NCBI GenBank assembly: GCA_030602785.1
Contig: JAUVZB010000008.1
Location: 1-53,706, forward strand
DNA length: 53,706 nt
Source of the DNA: Dehalococcoidia bacterium
GTDB lineage: Bacteria; Chloroflexota; Dehalococcoidia; GIF9; AB-539-J10
Direction of reading: 5' to 3'
In this document: piece after piece, positions 26,039-34,578 of the stretch
Layout: each line of letters begins with the position of its first letter
How positions within the stretch are numbered: position 1 is the stretch's first letter
Program-made: the position numbers and the translations under genes
The notes under the pieces: generated by a model
What the model saw: only the letters and a program-made list of their open reading frames with translations
Database searches by the model: none
What the model was told of the DNA's origin: nothing

Positions 26039-26752
26039 TCAGGTGCCCGGTTGCAGGTTGCCTTCGCCTTCCCGGCGCGATGGACGTCCAATGATTCCTT
26101 CCCTTCTTCTTCGGATGTGCTCTGCCATGAGGCGCTCGGCAGTCTTCCCATCGCGTTTCGCAATGGCATCGAATATTCGCGTGTGTTCTTTCAGTGCATC
26201 GCTTGAGGTCTTGCGGTGCGCTCTTCGGACGGAAGCAACCCTGGCGATTGCGATGCAGTTATCGAGCCGCTCTCTGGCGAGTGCCAACGCGCGGTTCCCT
26301 GCGATGGAGGCAATCACCTCGTGGAACTGGCTGTCCAATTCCATGAGTGCATCGTATTCATCTGCTTGCAGAGATGCCTCGAAGGACCTCAGGCTCTCCG
26401 TGAGCGCGCTCATGTCGCTCTCCGACGCTCTTTCCGCTGCCAGCCTGGCCAGTGGAGGTTCAAGTATCTCCCGTGCCTCGTAGAGATCGACGATTTCGTC
26501 AGTGGAAAGACGGGTCACGTACACTCCTGACCTCGCGTTGTTGCTTGCGAGGCCGTCGGCCACAAGTCGGCCAAGGGCTTCCCTGACAGGCGTCTTGCTT
26601 GTGCCCAATGCGAGCGCCAGGTCACCTTCGTGGAGTCTGGTTCCGGGAGGAATATGCCCCATGCGAATGCTTGTGCGAATCGCATCGTAGGCCGCGTCGG
26701 CGAATTTCCCGTGGGTTCGTATTGGACTCAGATTCACTACTGTCTGCCTCAT
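26039..26752 (-). CDS. GntR-family transcriptional regulator (FadR/FCD type)
   Basis: An N-terminal winged helix-turn-helix (DAIRTSIRMGHIPPGTRLHE, then GTSKTPVREALGRLVADGL) precedes an all-helical FCD ligand-binding domain, ending RRREGIIGRP. FCD metal-ligand histidines appear in SQFHEVIASIAGN and AEHIRRRREG. Such regulators sense small carboxylates. The gene lies 225 bp upstream of the fused ior gene on the same strand, so it may control the ior-synthetase operon, and it has its own strong promoter with an overlapping palindrome. Confidence 0.85.
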   Translation of the reverse strand: MRQTVVNLSPIRTHGKFADAAYDAIRTSIRMGHIPPGTRLHEGDLALALGTSKTPVREALGRLVADGLASNNARSGVYVTRLSTDEIVDLYEAREILEPPLARLAAERASESDMSALTESLRSFEASLQADEYDALMELDSQFHEVIASIAGNRALALARERLDNCIAIARVASVRRAHRKTSSDALKEHTRIFDAIAKRDGKTAERLMAEHIRRRREGIIGRPSRREGEGNLQPGT

Positions 26753-26815
26753 TGCCGCCCAACGCAGATATTGGAGTTCCGGAGGCTGCTGTCCGCTCTC
26801 GGGGAGGCGAAATGC

Positions 26816-26855
26816 GGATATATATATTTATATCCTCCCCGCAGTCTGTTGTCAA
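26816..26855 (-). promoter_or_regulatory. Sigma70-type promoter and candidate operator of the GntR gene
   Basis: On the minus strand, TTGACA (26850-26855) is followed after exactly 17 bases by TATAAA (26827-26832), a near-consensus promoter aimed at the GntR gene start (26752). An inverted repeat, GGATATA and TATATCC (26816-26822 and 26829-26835), overlaps the -10 box, a natural place for autorepression by a GntR dimer. No other protein-binding site was recognised. Confidence 0.65.
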
Positions 26856-27027
26856 GGGTACAGTGAATGCCAGAACACGGCTGGAGGCGGTTGGCTATGT
26901 GGAAGTCGAGAAGATGTTCATCGACCGTCACCCGCACACGGTAGTTCGCATGACCGGCGAGGGACGTGAGGCCTTCGAGAACTATCGGGAGCACTTGTCT
27001 GGCTTGCTGCGCGACGACCGTCGTTGA
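26851..27027 (+). pseudogene. C-terminal remnant of a winged-helix transcriptional regulator
   Basis: The last 45 residues (TRLEAVGYVEVEKMF, then HTVVRMTGEGREAFENY and a stop at 27027) match the end of a MarR/PadR-like winged-helix domain. The N-terminal helices are missing and the preceding DNA is AT-rich promoter sequence for the GntR gene. It appears to be a left-over 3' fragment from an older insertion or deletion, with no start codon in a useful place. Confidence 0.55.
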
Positions 27028-27089
27028 CCAGCGTGAATACGCGTTCGGCGCCGCGCCAGTGATCGAGGGCGGCCAGATTGGCCGAGTTC

Positions 27090-28367
27090 CTAGTCATACT
27101 GACCAGTGTGCTGAGCGGCAAAGACCGTAAGCTTTGTCGCATCGCCGATTCTTCGGATCTCTGGACGTTTGTCTGAGAGACGTTGACTGTCCCGAACAAG
27201 GTTGAGGAACCCTTCTCCTCGTGCTTCCATGAAACTCGTGCCAGTGATGGGGCTGGGGAAGTCCCGCATGAAGCCAGCCAGCAACTGGTTGCGCCTGACC
27301 GGCTGGCACCCAGTGTAGAGGGCCTCCTCAGTGAGGGAGTTGTGGAGACCCCCGGGGTTCTGGAACTCGATGCGGTTGGGGAAGAGGCGGATGATGATCT
27401 GAGAACCGGCGATCTCATAGTCACGATGGACAACGGAATTGACTGTAGCCTCCTGCAGCGCAGTGCTGACGTAGGCAGGGCGATCCGTCCTGCCGTACTC
27501 GCCTTTGAGAGACACCGTGGCAATCAGCGGTGAAGCCGCGAAGTATGCAAGCGCCTGAACAATCTGCTCAGGCAGCGGACCGCGGAGTTGTTTCGTATCG
27601 ACGGTCTCACCATCCGGTACGTCGTGCCGATAGGCCGCGATGTCCAAGTAAGCTCCGTTCAGAACCCTGTGGGGACTCTCGCAGAACAGCAGAATCCCAA
27701 GATTTGTGGGTGTGACACTCCCCTCAATCTCCACCGCAAGTCTGAAGTTCACAAGCAGCCTCTCGAATGTCAGTCCGTCTTCCTGGAAACTGCGACCGAA
27801 CCTTCGGCTGTAGTAGCTATCGACACGGGATCGGTCGATTGTCTCCAAGCGCTGCCCGAGTGCCGGTCGCTCCTCAAAAGGGATGAGCAGGCTTCGGGCT
27901 GCAAGAAGCCTGCCAAGTTGCTCGGGTGGCATATCGAATCGGTGAGTCCCTAGCCTCCCCAAGTAGCGCCCTCCTGACGTCCGATGAACGTAATAGGCCG
28001 ACTTCTTCACCCATGTCTTCAGACACAACTGTAGTGCTCCATCTTCGTCCGGCAGTTCGACCCAATCGAGAACGAGTTGAATCAGTGGTCTGCAATTGTT
28101 CAGTGCGACGTTTACCACGAACTGTTCCAGAACGTCACGCTTCTCCCGCGTGATGCCGATAACAGTGCCATCTTTGCGCACACCCAGCAGCACTATGCCG
28201 CCATCGCTATTGGCCATTGAGCAGAGCACCTCTGCCAGCTCTGAGGTTGCTTTGCCGGCATCTCCAAGCATAATCTGATTACCCTTGAAGATGATCTCCT
28301 TCAGTTCGAGGTAGCTGTCTTCTCCGGCTGCGATCTCGACAAGCAGTGTCGTTGTGTCATCGTACAT
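27090..28367 (-). CDS. AlbA_2 (Schlafen-like) and HATPase_c-type domain protein
   Basis: This 425-residue protein has an N-terminal AlbA_2 domain (GEDSYLELKEIIFKG, CSMANSDGGIVLLGVRKDG, residues about 14-130), related to Schlafen RNA/DNA-binding cores. A C-terminal GHKL ATPase-like part carries TALQEATVNSVVHRDY (an N-box-like stretch, about 303-318) and FQNPGGL (a G-box). The family (COG2865-like) is often annotated as a transcriptional regulator, but members are also found in anti-phage islands. It lies 27 bp downstream of the TrlF-like gene on the same strand, so the two are probably co-transcribed. Whether it senses or cleaves nucleic acid cannot be told. Confidence 0.75.
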   Translation of the reverse strand: MYDDTTTLLVEIAAGEDSYLELKEIIFKGNQIMLGDAGKATSELAEVLCSMANSDGGIVLLGVRKDGTVIGITREKRDVLEQFVVNVALNNCRPLIQLVLDWVELPDEDGALQLCLKTWVKKSAYYVHRTSGGRYLGRLGTHRFDMPPEQLGRLLAARSLLIPFEERPALGQRLETIDRSRVDSYYSRRFGRSFQEDGLTFERLLVNFRLAVEIEGSVTPTNLGILLFCESPHRVLNGAYLDIAAYRHDVPDGETVDTKQLRGPLPEQIVQALAYFAASPLIATVSLKGEYGRTDRPAYVSTALQEATVNSVVHRDYEIAGSQIIIRLFPNRIEFQNPGGLHNSLTEEALYTGCQPVRRNQLLAGFMRDFPSPITGTSFMEARGEGFLNLVRDSQRLSDKRPEIRRIGDATKLTVFAAQHTGQYD

Positions 28368-28394
28368 GGTGGCAACTCCCTGATCGGCGCGTAT

Positions 28395-31256
28395 CTAGAA
28401 GTGGTACTTCTCCTTGCGTAGTTGGAAGGCTTTCTCAGACCCCTCCATGATGTCCAGCACAGCTCGAGTGACGTCAGGCCTGTCGAGTCCTCCTTGAGCT
28501 CTGCAGACACCGCGGCCCCCTTCCGCCCTCAACGCGTAGACCAGTTCCGCGTCTGCGTTGACGGGGATGTTGGCGCTGTGGGTCACGATTATCAGTTGTC
28601 GAGTGAGTTTGGCCTGCCGGAGCATTGGCACAAGCTCATGGAACAGGAATTCGCTGTCCAGCTCGTCCTCGGGCTGGTCGATAAGAACCGGGCCGCTGCC
28701 GTGGGCCAACAGTAGTGACAGAATGGCGGTGTTCTTCTGTCCTGTGGAGAGATCCCGTCTGTCAAATGAGCCGGCAGGTGTCCCGTCACTTCGGAGAAGG
28801 ATCACGTTCGCGGAATCCGGTACGCGTGTCATCATTAGCTCGAACCATTGCCCTGCGTGCTCGTGCCGAATCTCCTGCAGGTCACTGCGGTACCTCCGGA
28901 TAAGAGACGGGACGTCGTGTGCGTCGAGGTGTCTCTCAAGCCACTGGACAGGATTGCCGTATGGAACTGAGCCTTCATTGTCGGCAATCGCCGCCTGAAA
29001 GGCGTCGAACAGCTTGTCACCTATGTTGTTGTCTCCCGAGTCATGAGAGTATCGGTCCCAGTCCCGCCCCACATTCTTGCGGCGGTCCGGAGCCAGCGTG
29101 CTCCAAGAGCGCAAGAAGGCATCGCGGTCTCCGGCATACTTCACGTCGGCCTTGATCACTGGCGAGGGCGTACTCGTAAGCGTCCGCGGCATCGTGGAAC
29201 TCTCGATTATTTCTTTCAGCACTGCCTTTCTGGTGCCGGTCTCGGCCTCCCACTTGGTCGTCAGTTGTGCTATCAGTTCGTCTGAGTTCGGTCTGCTCCT
29301 GGTGGCACGATCCAATTCCGCTTCCTTAGCCTGAAGCGCAGCTTGAGTGGCCTTCAGTCTCTGGCCAGTCTCCCTAAGGTGCTCAGCTTCATCAGGTGTC
29401 AGTCCCTTGTCCTGACACGCTTTGAGAAAGGCACTCTCTGCCTGCTCCACGGCGGCATGCAGCTCAGTCCAACGCGGATGGCCAACTGTGGCCTGGTCGA
29501 TGCCGCTGCGGAATCGCCCGGCGGCAGTACGTATGGAATCTGCGAGTTCCTGGTAGGCAATCGACGTAGCCTGCTCGAACTCTGTGAAGAAGTCCGGAAT
29601 GGGGAAGTCTTGTGTTCGGCTGCCAAGAGGCAGTCTCCTATTCTCAACGTCGTCTGCGACCGTGCGCAGTTCCGCAAGGGTCTCATCTGCCTTCTGGCGA
29701 GCTGCCCTGAGGGCGCGGCCAGCCTCTTGGGAGGCGCGATGTCTCTTGAGCTCATCCTGCACCTGGGACCTTGCCTCGAGTTGTCGGGTGAGTTCAGCCA
29801 CTTCCTGTCTGAGGTGAACCAATTCTTCCTTGAGGCGCGTAAGGGAACTCTCCATCTGTCTGGCAAGGCGTAGCCTGTCGGTTAGCCTACGCGCTTCGTT
29901 TCGGTGCGGCTCCAGAAGGTCAGCACATAGAGCGTCGATGAACTGGACCAGCGAGTCCTGCCTTTCGGCCAGCTGAGTAATTTCCTCTTGGCTGAAGATT
30001 GTTGGACGCAGTTGCTGAAAGACCGTGGGCGGGTCTTCTACGTCACGCCCCTCGATCCGAGCGGGCATTTCCTTCTTGTCTACCACGAAGTGGTCCTCAA
30101 CACCGTCGTGATGGACGTGAAGGTCGATCCTCGTACTGTCTGTGAAGGTGTTCCGCAGGCGTCTCACCTGCTCTGCTGCCTTGTGCGACTCTGTCTCCGT
30201 CTGTCCAAGAGACATCTCACCTCGCATGCCCAGGCGCAGACTCTCGAACAGCATTGATTTCCCGCTACCGCGTCCCCCGATGATACAGTTCAGTTCGGGA
30301 GACAGCACCAACTGCTGGTCTTCAAGGAACCTCATTCCCCCGACCTGCATCTCTGTGATGTGGGTGTGCGTGGAAACAGGGCGAAGGGGCTGTCGGGCAA
30401 TCCTAGATTGATGGTCGAGGAATGCCTGGCGCAGGGATTCAATGGAGGGGTGTGACATCTTGATCCATGTGTGGCGGTATCCCACCGCGTTGGGTTGTGA
30501 AGGATCGCCCAGCGACTTGCCGTCCGAACCGCAAATGCCAGCCGGTACACGCCTCGACTCCCGCCGCCAGTGAGAATTGGTGCCGCCCAAGATCGACTTG
30601 ACTTTGTCGCTGCTGGGCTCCCAAGTGTTCACTTCCAAGGCCAGAAGGTCTTCGTTGTCTCTGTAGTCACCGCTGTTTGCGGGATCGTTACAGATGCCGT
30701 CCTTGCTGAAGGCGTGGGCTGCAACCACAATGCCTTTCATCTCCTTCTGGACCTTTGTCAGGACCTCTTTCAGGGAACAGCACTGTCCGTTGTATGTGGG
30801 CTGTCGAAGGACGCCATCTCGAATCCTGGCTCCTGGAGCAAGTCCCATGTTTGTGAGAGCGTCGTTGAGGGAAACCAGGCCACTGCTTCGCCGAAGTGGC
30901 TCGAAAAGACAAAGGACGTGGTAGCGGATGTCCAGTTCGAAGCCCGGGAAGATCGTGAGAGGTTCCCGTCCCATCTCCTTCGCGACCGTAGCGTTCTGGT
31001 CAATCAGGTGGGTTAGAAACCACTGGTGGGGATCCCTCTCGTCCGTGAGGTTATGGTCCGTGATGCCGATGCACTCGAGTTGCAGTTCGTGACAGCGACG
31101 CAGGAATGCCCGAGCATGGTCCTGCATTTGCGCCTCGTTGCGAGGACTGGCGATCTTGAAGGACCCATCCTGCCAATGACGTGTGTCTTCAGGAGTGTGA
31201 ATGTGCAGGTCGCACTTGCGCCAACGCATTCCCTGGTACTCAGCGGTTGTCGCCAT
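28395..31256 (-). CDS. TrlF-like protein: PHP domain fused to SMC/ABC ATPase
   Basis: An N-terminal PHP metal-dependent phosphoesterase domain (CDLHIHTPED near residue 15, GITDHNL, AAHAF) is followed by an SMC/RecF-type ATPase. The ATPase has Walker A IIGGRGSGKS near 329, a long coiled-coil insert (about 430-560), the signature LSTGQKNTAIL near 837 and Walker B LIDQPEDELD near 857. The 953-residue length fits the TrlF family. ATG 31256 is preceded by GGGGGGTG; further upstream the frame does not look coding. PHP-SMC proteins of this kind occur in mobile and defence-type loci. A DNA- or RNA-processing role under ATP control is inferred, together with the AlbA_2 protein just downstream. Confidence 0.8.
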   Translation of the reverse strand: MATTAEYQGMRWRKCDLHIHTPEDTRHWQDGSFKIASPRNEAQMQDHARAFLRRCHELQLECIGITDHNLTDERDPHQWFLTHLIDQNATVAKEMGREPLTIFPGFELDIRYHVLCLFEPLRRSSGLVSLNDALTNMGLAPGARIRDGVLRQPTYNGQCCSLKEVLTKVQKEMKGIVVAAHAFSKDGICNDPANSGDYRDNEDLLALEVNTWEPSSDKVKSILGGTNSHWRRESRRVPAGICGSDGKSLGDPSQPNAVGYRHTWIKMSHPSIESLRQAFLDHQSRIARQPLRPVSTHTHITEMQVGGMRFLEDQQLVLSPELNCIIGGRGSGKSMLFESLRLGMRGEMSLGQTETESHKAAEQVRRLRNTFTDSTRIDLHVHHDGVEDHFVVDKKEMPARIEGRDVEDPPTVFQQLRPTIFSQEEITQLAERQDSLVQFIDALCADLLEPHRNEARRLTDRLRLARQMESSLTRLKEELVHLRQEVAELTRQLEARSQVQDELKRHRASQEAGRALRAARQKADETLAELRTVADDVENRRLPLGSRTQDFPIPDFFTEFEQATSIAYQELADSIRTAAGRFRSGIDQATVGHPRWTELHAAVEQAESAFLKACQDKGLTPDEAEHLRETGQRLKATQAALQAKEAELDRATRSRPNSDELIAQLTTKWEAETGTRKAVLKEIIESSTMPRTLTSTPSPVIKADVKYAGDRDAFLRSWSTLAPDRRKNVGRDWDRYSHDSGDNNIGDKLFDAFQAAIADNEGSVPYGNPVQWLERHLDAHDVPSLIRRYRSDLQEIRHEHAGQWFELMMTRVPDSANVILLRSDGTPAGSFDRRDLSTGQKNTAILSLLLAHGSGPVLIDQPEDELDSEFLFHELVPMLRQAKLTRQLIIVTHSANIPVNADAELVYALRAEGGRGVCRAQGGLDRPDVTRAVLDIMEGSEKAFQLRKEKYHF

Positions 31257-31525
31257 CGCACACCCCCCATTGACGTCTGGACATTCCACGACACGGCTTG
31301 TTGAGGATTCTACATCACTCAGATGTGTGGACGCGAGCCTTGTGGGCAAATGGTGTCTCTCTCGCGCAGAAGTCACCCTGTTCTGACTGTGAGGATTGGC
31401 CGGGTCTGCCCTCACGGAACGGGACCAGATGGGTTGTCGTTCCGGGTGCATGGCTTGAATCACTGGCTGTGAGAATGCTGGTGGGTGTTGTGCCCACGGG
31501 AACCGCATGATGACGGAGGGTGAGT

Positions 31526-32788
31526 TTACGGAACCGTTGCACCGGTCGGCAGTTCGCGCCTCATCGCCTCGTCGAACCACCTGGTGCCCGGCAAGCGGTA
31601 GCGCTTGCCGACGGACTCGTCCAGTTCGATGCCGAATCCGGCACGGTCCGGCGGTGTGACCCAGCCATGCCGGAACCACTCGGACATGTCGCCCTGTGCC
31701 AGTTCATAGAAGAAGGGCACATCGTGAGCATGGAACTCGCACACCAGCAGATTCGGGATGGTGAGGCACAGATGCGCGCTCGCCATCATTGCGATTGGAC
31801 TGCCAATCATATGCGGGGCGAACGGCTTGTTCGCGGCCGCGCACATATCGGCTATCTTCCTGCCCTCAGCCAGGCCGCCGGCCTTCTGCAGGTCGGGCGT
31901 GATGACATCCACCAAGTCGTTCACAATGAGACGCCAGAACCCCTGCCTGAGCTGCAGGTTCTCGCCTGTGGCGATGGGCGTGGTCGTGTGTTGACGCAGG
32001 TAGGCCAGTGACTGCTCATCGTGCGGCGGGACCGGGTCCTCCAGCCAGAGCAGCCGCATCGGCTCAAGCTGCTTAGCGACTTGCAGAATCTCGTTCGGAC
32101 GATAGCGCCAGTGGGCGTCCATGGCGACGTCCACGTCCGGTCCGACCGCATCCCTGATGGCTGCGGTGAGTCCAACCATCCAGTCGATCTCCCTGCTCGT
32201 CAGCGTGTAGCCGGTCGCCGAGTCGAACACGGTGTTTGGCAGGTCGAGGTCGAACTTCATCGCCGTGTAGCCGCGCTGTGCCATCTCGGCCGCGCGCTCA
32301 GCAGAGCCCGTGATGATTTCCTCGGGAGAGAGGTCTCGCGACGGCGTTTCGACGCGCCATGAGGGAGCAGTTGGCTGCAGCAGCGGAGAGAGACACTCGA
32401 GTGCGCCGGCGGCATGACAGTCAACGTAGATACGCACGTCATCGCGGAACTTGCCGCCAAGCAACTGCCAGACGGGCAAGCCCAGGTGCTTCCCCTTCAA
32501 ATCCCACAGGGCCGCTTCGATGCCGGTTATCGCGTTCCAGATGATGCCGGCGGTAGCCCCGGCTCCGGTGGCGGCCCAGCGCATCTTCTCGACCAGCCTC
32601 TCGATGCTCGTGAAATCCTCGCCAATAAGAATGTCGGCGAACTCGGCGATGATCCCGGGTAGTCCCGGGGCAAGGAAGCACTCCCCTGTCCCGTAGAGAC
32701 CTCCGTCCGTGTCGCTGTAGACCCGCACGTAGGTCCAGTGGAAGTTGGCCTGGACAACCGCTGTCGAGAGACCGGTAATGCGTGCCAT
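31526..32788 (-). CDS. Enolase-superfamily sugar-acid dehydratase-like enzyme
   Basis: These enzymes abstract the alpha-proton of sugar acids and lose water. The 420-residue protein has the MR/MLE N-terminal capping domain, then a barrel with MKFDLD, AMDAHWRY (a DxH metal/acid pair), LLWLEDPVPP, IATGENL (three metal acids D, E and E) and FAPHMIGSP. The DxH arrangement is like the mannonate/RspA group. It starts at ATG 32788 and lies 26 bp after the RraA-like gene on the same strand, which suggests one catabolic pathway for a sugar acid. The true substrate is unknown. Confidence 0.8.
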   Translation of the reverse strand: MARITGLSTAVVQANFHWTYVRVYSDTDGGLYGTGECFLAPGLPGIIAEFADILIGEDFTSIERLVEKMRWAATGAGATAGIIWNAITGIEAALWDLKGKHLGLPVWQLLGGKFRDDVRIYVDCHAAGALECLSPLLQPTAPSWRVETPSRDLSPEEIITGSAERAAEMAQRGYTAMKFDLDLPNTVFDSATGYTLTSREIDWMVGLTAAIRDAVGPDVDVAMDAHWRYRPNEILQVAKQLEPMRLLWLEDPVPPHDEQSLAYLRQHTTTPIATGENLQLRQGFWRLIVNDLVDVITPDLQKAGGLAEGRKIADMCAAANKPFAPHMIGSPIAMMASAHLCLTIPNLLVCEFHAHDVPFFYELAQGDMSEWFRHGWVTPPDRAGFGIELDESVGKRYRLPGTRWFDEAMRRELPTGATVP

Positions 32789-32814
32789 CGGGCACCTCCT
32801 CCGCTGTGCTGGTA

Positions 32815-33510
32815 CTACATTATGCCGTAGGTGTTGAACGCCTCGACGGTGCTCATGCCGGCTTCCAGAGCCTGCCTCACCGTCTGCTCGCCGCGTGCCT
32901 TCTCCAGTGCTCTAGTGAATGCCTCTTCTTCAGCCTCACGCGGGATGACACACACGCCGTCAAGGTCTCCAAAAAGAATGTCGCCGGGCCTGACGTATGC
33001 CTCACCAATCTGCAGCGGCACGCGGTAGTCCATCACCTTGCCCCGCGGACCCTGGTCCTGGGCGTAGTTGCCGTACGAGAAGCAGGGGAACTTGAGGCTT
33101 CGGATCTCGCGGGTATCTCGCGAATAGCCGTCGACGACAACTCCGGCTGCGCCGAGATGCATCGCGCGAACGCTCATCAGGCCGCCCCAGAGGGCGTAGG
33201 TGGGGCTGGAACCGGCGGAGATATAGACCTCGTTGGGCTTCAGGTTATCAACCGCCTCGAAGACGAGTCCGAACGGCTTCCTCATGATTGGATTGGCGCC
33301 ACTGCCTTCGGCTTCGCCGAAAACGTCGGCTTCCAGCACGGGCATCGCCCGGCCGATAACGACCATGTCGTCGTTCAGCGGCTTGATCTGCGGTGGCAGG
33401 AACTGCTTCTGCAAACCCATCTGGTCCATCACGTCGCCCACGACAGCCGTGAACAGGTCTCGTTTGGCCAGATCGAACAGTTCCTCGTCGGATTTCCAGA
33501 GTCGCGTCAT
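32815..33510 (-). CDS. RraA-like family protein (4-hydroxy-4-methyl-2-oxoglutarate aldolase type)
   Basis: RraA-fold proteins are trimeric aldolases, oxaloacetate decarboxylases or regulators. The 231-residue protein shows FTAVVGDVMDQMG, GGLMSVRAMHLGAAGVVVDGYSRDT (the GxLxxxRA-type metal site with DGxxRD) and VRPGDILFGDLDGVCVIP, all family hallmarks. ATG 33510 has AGGAG nearby in the complement. It is the first gene of a pair with the enolase-superfamily dehydratase, which fits a pyruvate-releasing aldolase step after sugar-acid dehydration. Confidence 0.82.
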   Translation of the reverse strand: MTRLWKSDEELFDLAKRDLFTAVVGDVMDQMGLQKQFLPPQIKPLNDDMVVIGRAMPVLEADVFGEAEGSGANPIMRKPFGLVFEAVDNLKPNEVYISAGSSPTYALWGGLMSVRAMHLGAAGVVVDGYSRDTREIRSLKFPCFSYGNYAQDQGPRGKVMDYRVPLQIGEAYVRPGDILFGDLDGVCVIPREAEEEAFTRALEKARGEQTVRQALEAGMSTVEAFNTYGIM

Positions 33511-34104
33511 TGAGTCTCCTTTCAGTTGTGCCTGTGGACAGGCTGCTGGATGTTGAGACGGCTTCCGTAGCAGAAGGCGACGTGCGACAGGTTCGGGTTG
33601 CCAACACCCCTTCTACCAGCAAGCCGCTTGCTGGAATGCTAGCACACTCGTGCGACACCTCTCGAACAAAAGAGGAATCGCATGCTCCTTTGCCTTGCTC
33701 TTCCTCATCGAAGACCGCTGCGGCATACTTGGAACGTGGCCCATCAAGGCCGGTGGTGGGGCTGAAGCAGTGGCGGACGGACAGGCGGACCACGCGAGAA
33801 CATCGAGGAACATCATCCTTTTCGTGCTGGCGGGACGGCCGATTCACGGTCTGCAGTTCCCAGCTGGTGCGTGACAACAAGGACAACCGCCACCTTCGCC
33901 CGAGCGTAGTAGTATGCGCCAGAGGGTCGTGTGGTGGTGAGGCGCCATAGACGCCAGTACGGGTTGTCTGCGACTTGGTGTGGAGTCAAGTGTTCCGTGC
34001 GGCTTGAGTTGACACAGGGAGTCAGAGCAGTCCACAATTGCGGTAGTTCTCTACTTACAGTAGGGAATCCGTAGAGGTTTCGGCCGCTGAACCAGCCTGG
34101 CGAA
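33511..34104. other. 594-bp stretch without a recognised gene
   Basis: Both strands were checked. Reading frames here are short and antisense in character, and codon use is mixed. The right end holds GCCGCTGA and its complement (34083-34090 and 34105-34112), a hairpin that overlaps the stop of the next minus-strand gene and may protect its mRNA end. Otherwise I see nothing. Confidence 0.5.
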
Positions 34105-34578
34105 TCAGCGGCTTTTCTTTCTCTTCGGCACGTGCGATTGCCAGGGCGTGTGGCCGCGTATCTGCGCGATGGTCTGAGGGTCCGCCACGTAGGCTGTCAG
34201 GAACTCTCCCTTGCAGGCAGGCTTTGCCTGCACTACCACAACGTAGTGGCCTTGGATGACTGCGACCCGCCGTGTCTTGTCTTCTTTCCTGCGTTTGGAG
34301 TCCCAGCCGCAGTAGAGTTCGGCCTCAGGGTCTCGAAGGGCCGCCCCGATCCAGTCTATCCTCTCCGCCCGCTGACGAGAGAAGAGGTCCTTGGTGCCGG
34401 TTGAGCGGCTGGATGATTCATAGAAGGCGTGGTCGAAATCTCTCTTCCGGAATCGGACCAGCATGCGGTCGAAAGTGGCCACAACGCCGCTGCAGTATGC
34501 TTTCTGGAAGTGCGCACGATACTCGTCCTCAGTGGCGAATGTGACCAGAGGAGGGTAGCCAGGCTTGTCGTTGGTCAC
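34105..34578 (-). CDS. Small PBECR-like nuclease candidate
   Basis: This 157-residue basic protein starts at GTG 34578, whose GTGA overlaps the stop of the DUF3800 gene, a 4-bp coupling. The second half (QRAERIDWIGAALRDPEAEL, then KTRRVAVIQGHYVVVVQ and EFLTAYVAD, before a Lys/Arg tail) has the pattern of the phage-Barnase-EndoU-ColicinE5-RelE (PBECR) fold used by RNase toxins. That fold has a helix with DP, beta strands ending TAYV, and basic residues. I do not see a definite catalytic triad. An RNase effector role is an inference and another fold is possible. Confidence 0.55.
   Translation of the reverse strand: MTNDKPGYPPLVTFATEDEYRAHFQKAYCSGVVATFDRMLVRFRKRDFDHAFYESSSRSTGTKDLFSRQRAERIDWIGAALRDPEAELYCGWDSKRRKEDKTRRVAVIQGHYVVVVQAKPACKGEFLTAYVADPQTIAQIRGHTPWQSHVPKRKKSR

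Noticed and set aside
33248-33886. Minus-strand frame extending past the RraA-like gene
   Set aside because: It lacks family motifs, crosses non-coding DNA and is out of frame with the RraA-like protein.
34083-34112. Intrinsic terminator on the plus strand
   Set aside because: The T-rich stretch is the antisense of Lys codons at the end of the minus-strand gene, and no plus-strand gene precedes it; recorded only as a hairpin.
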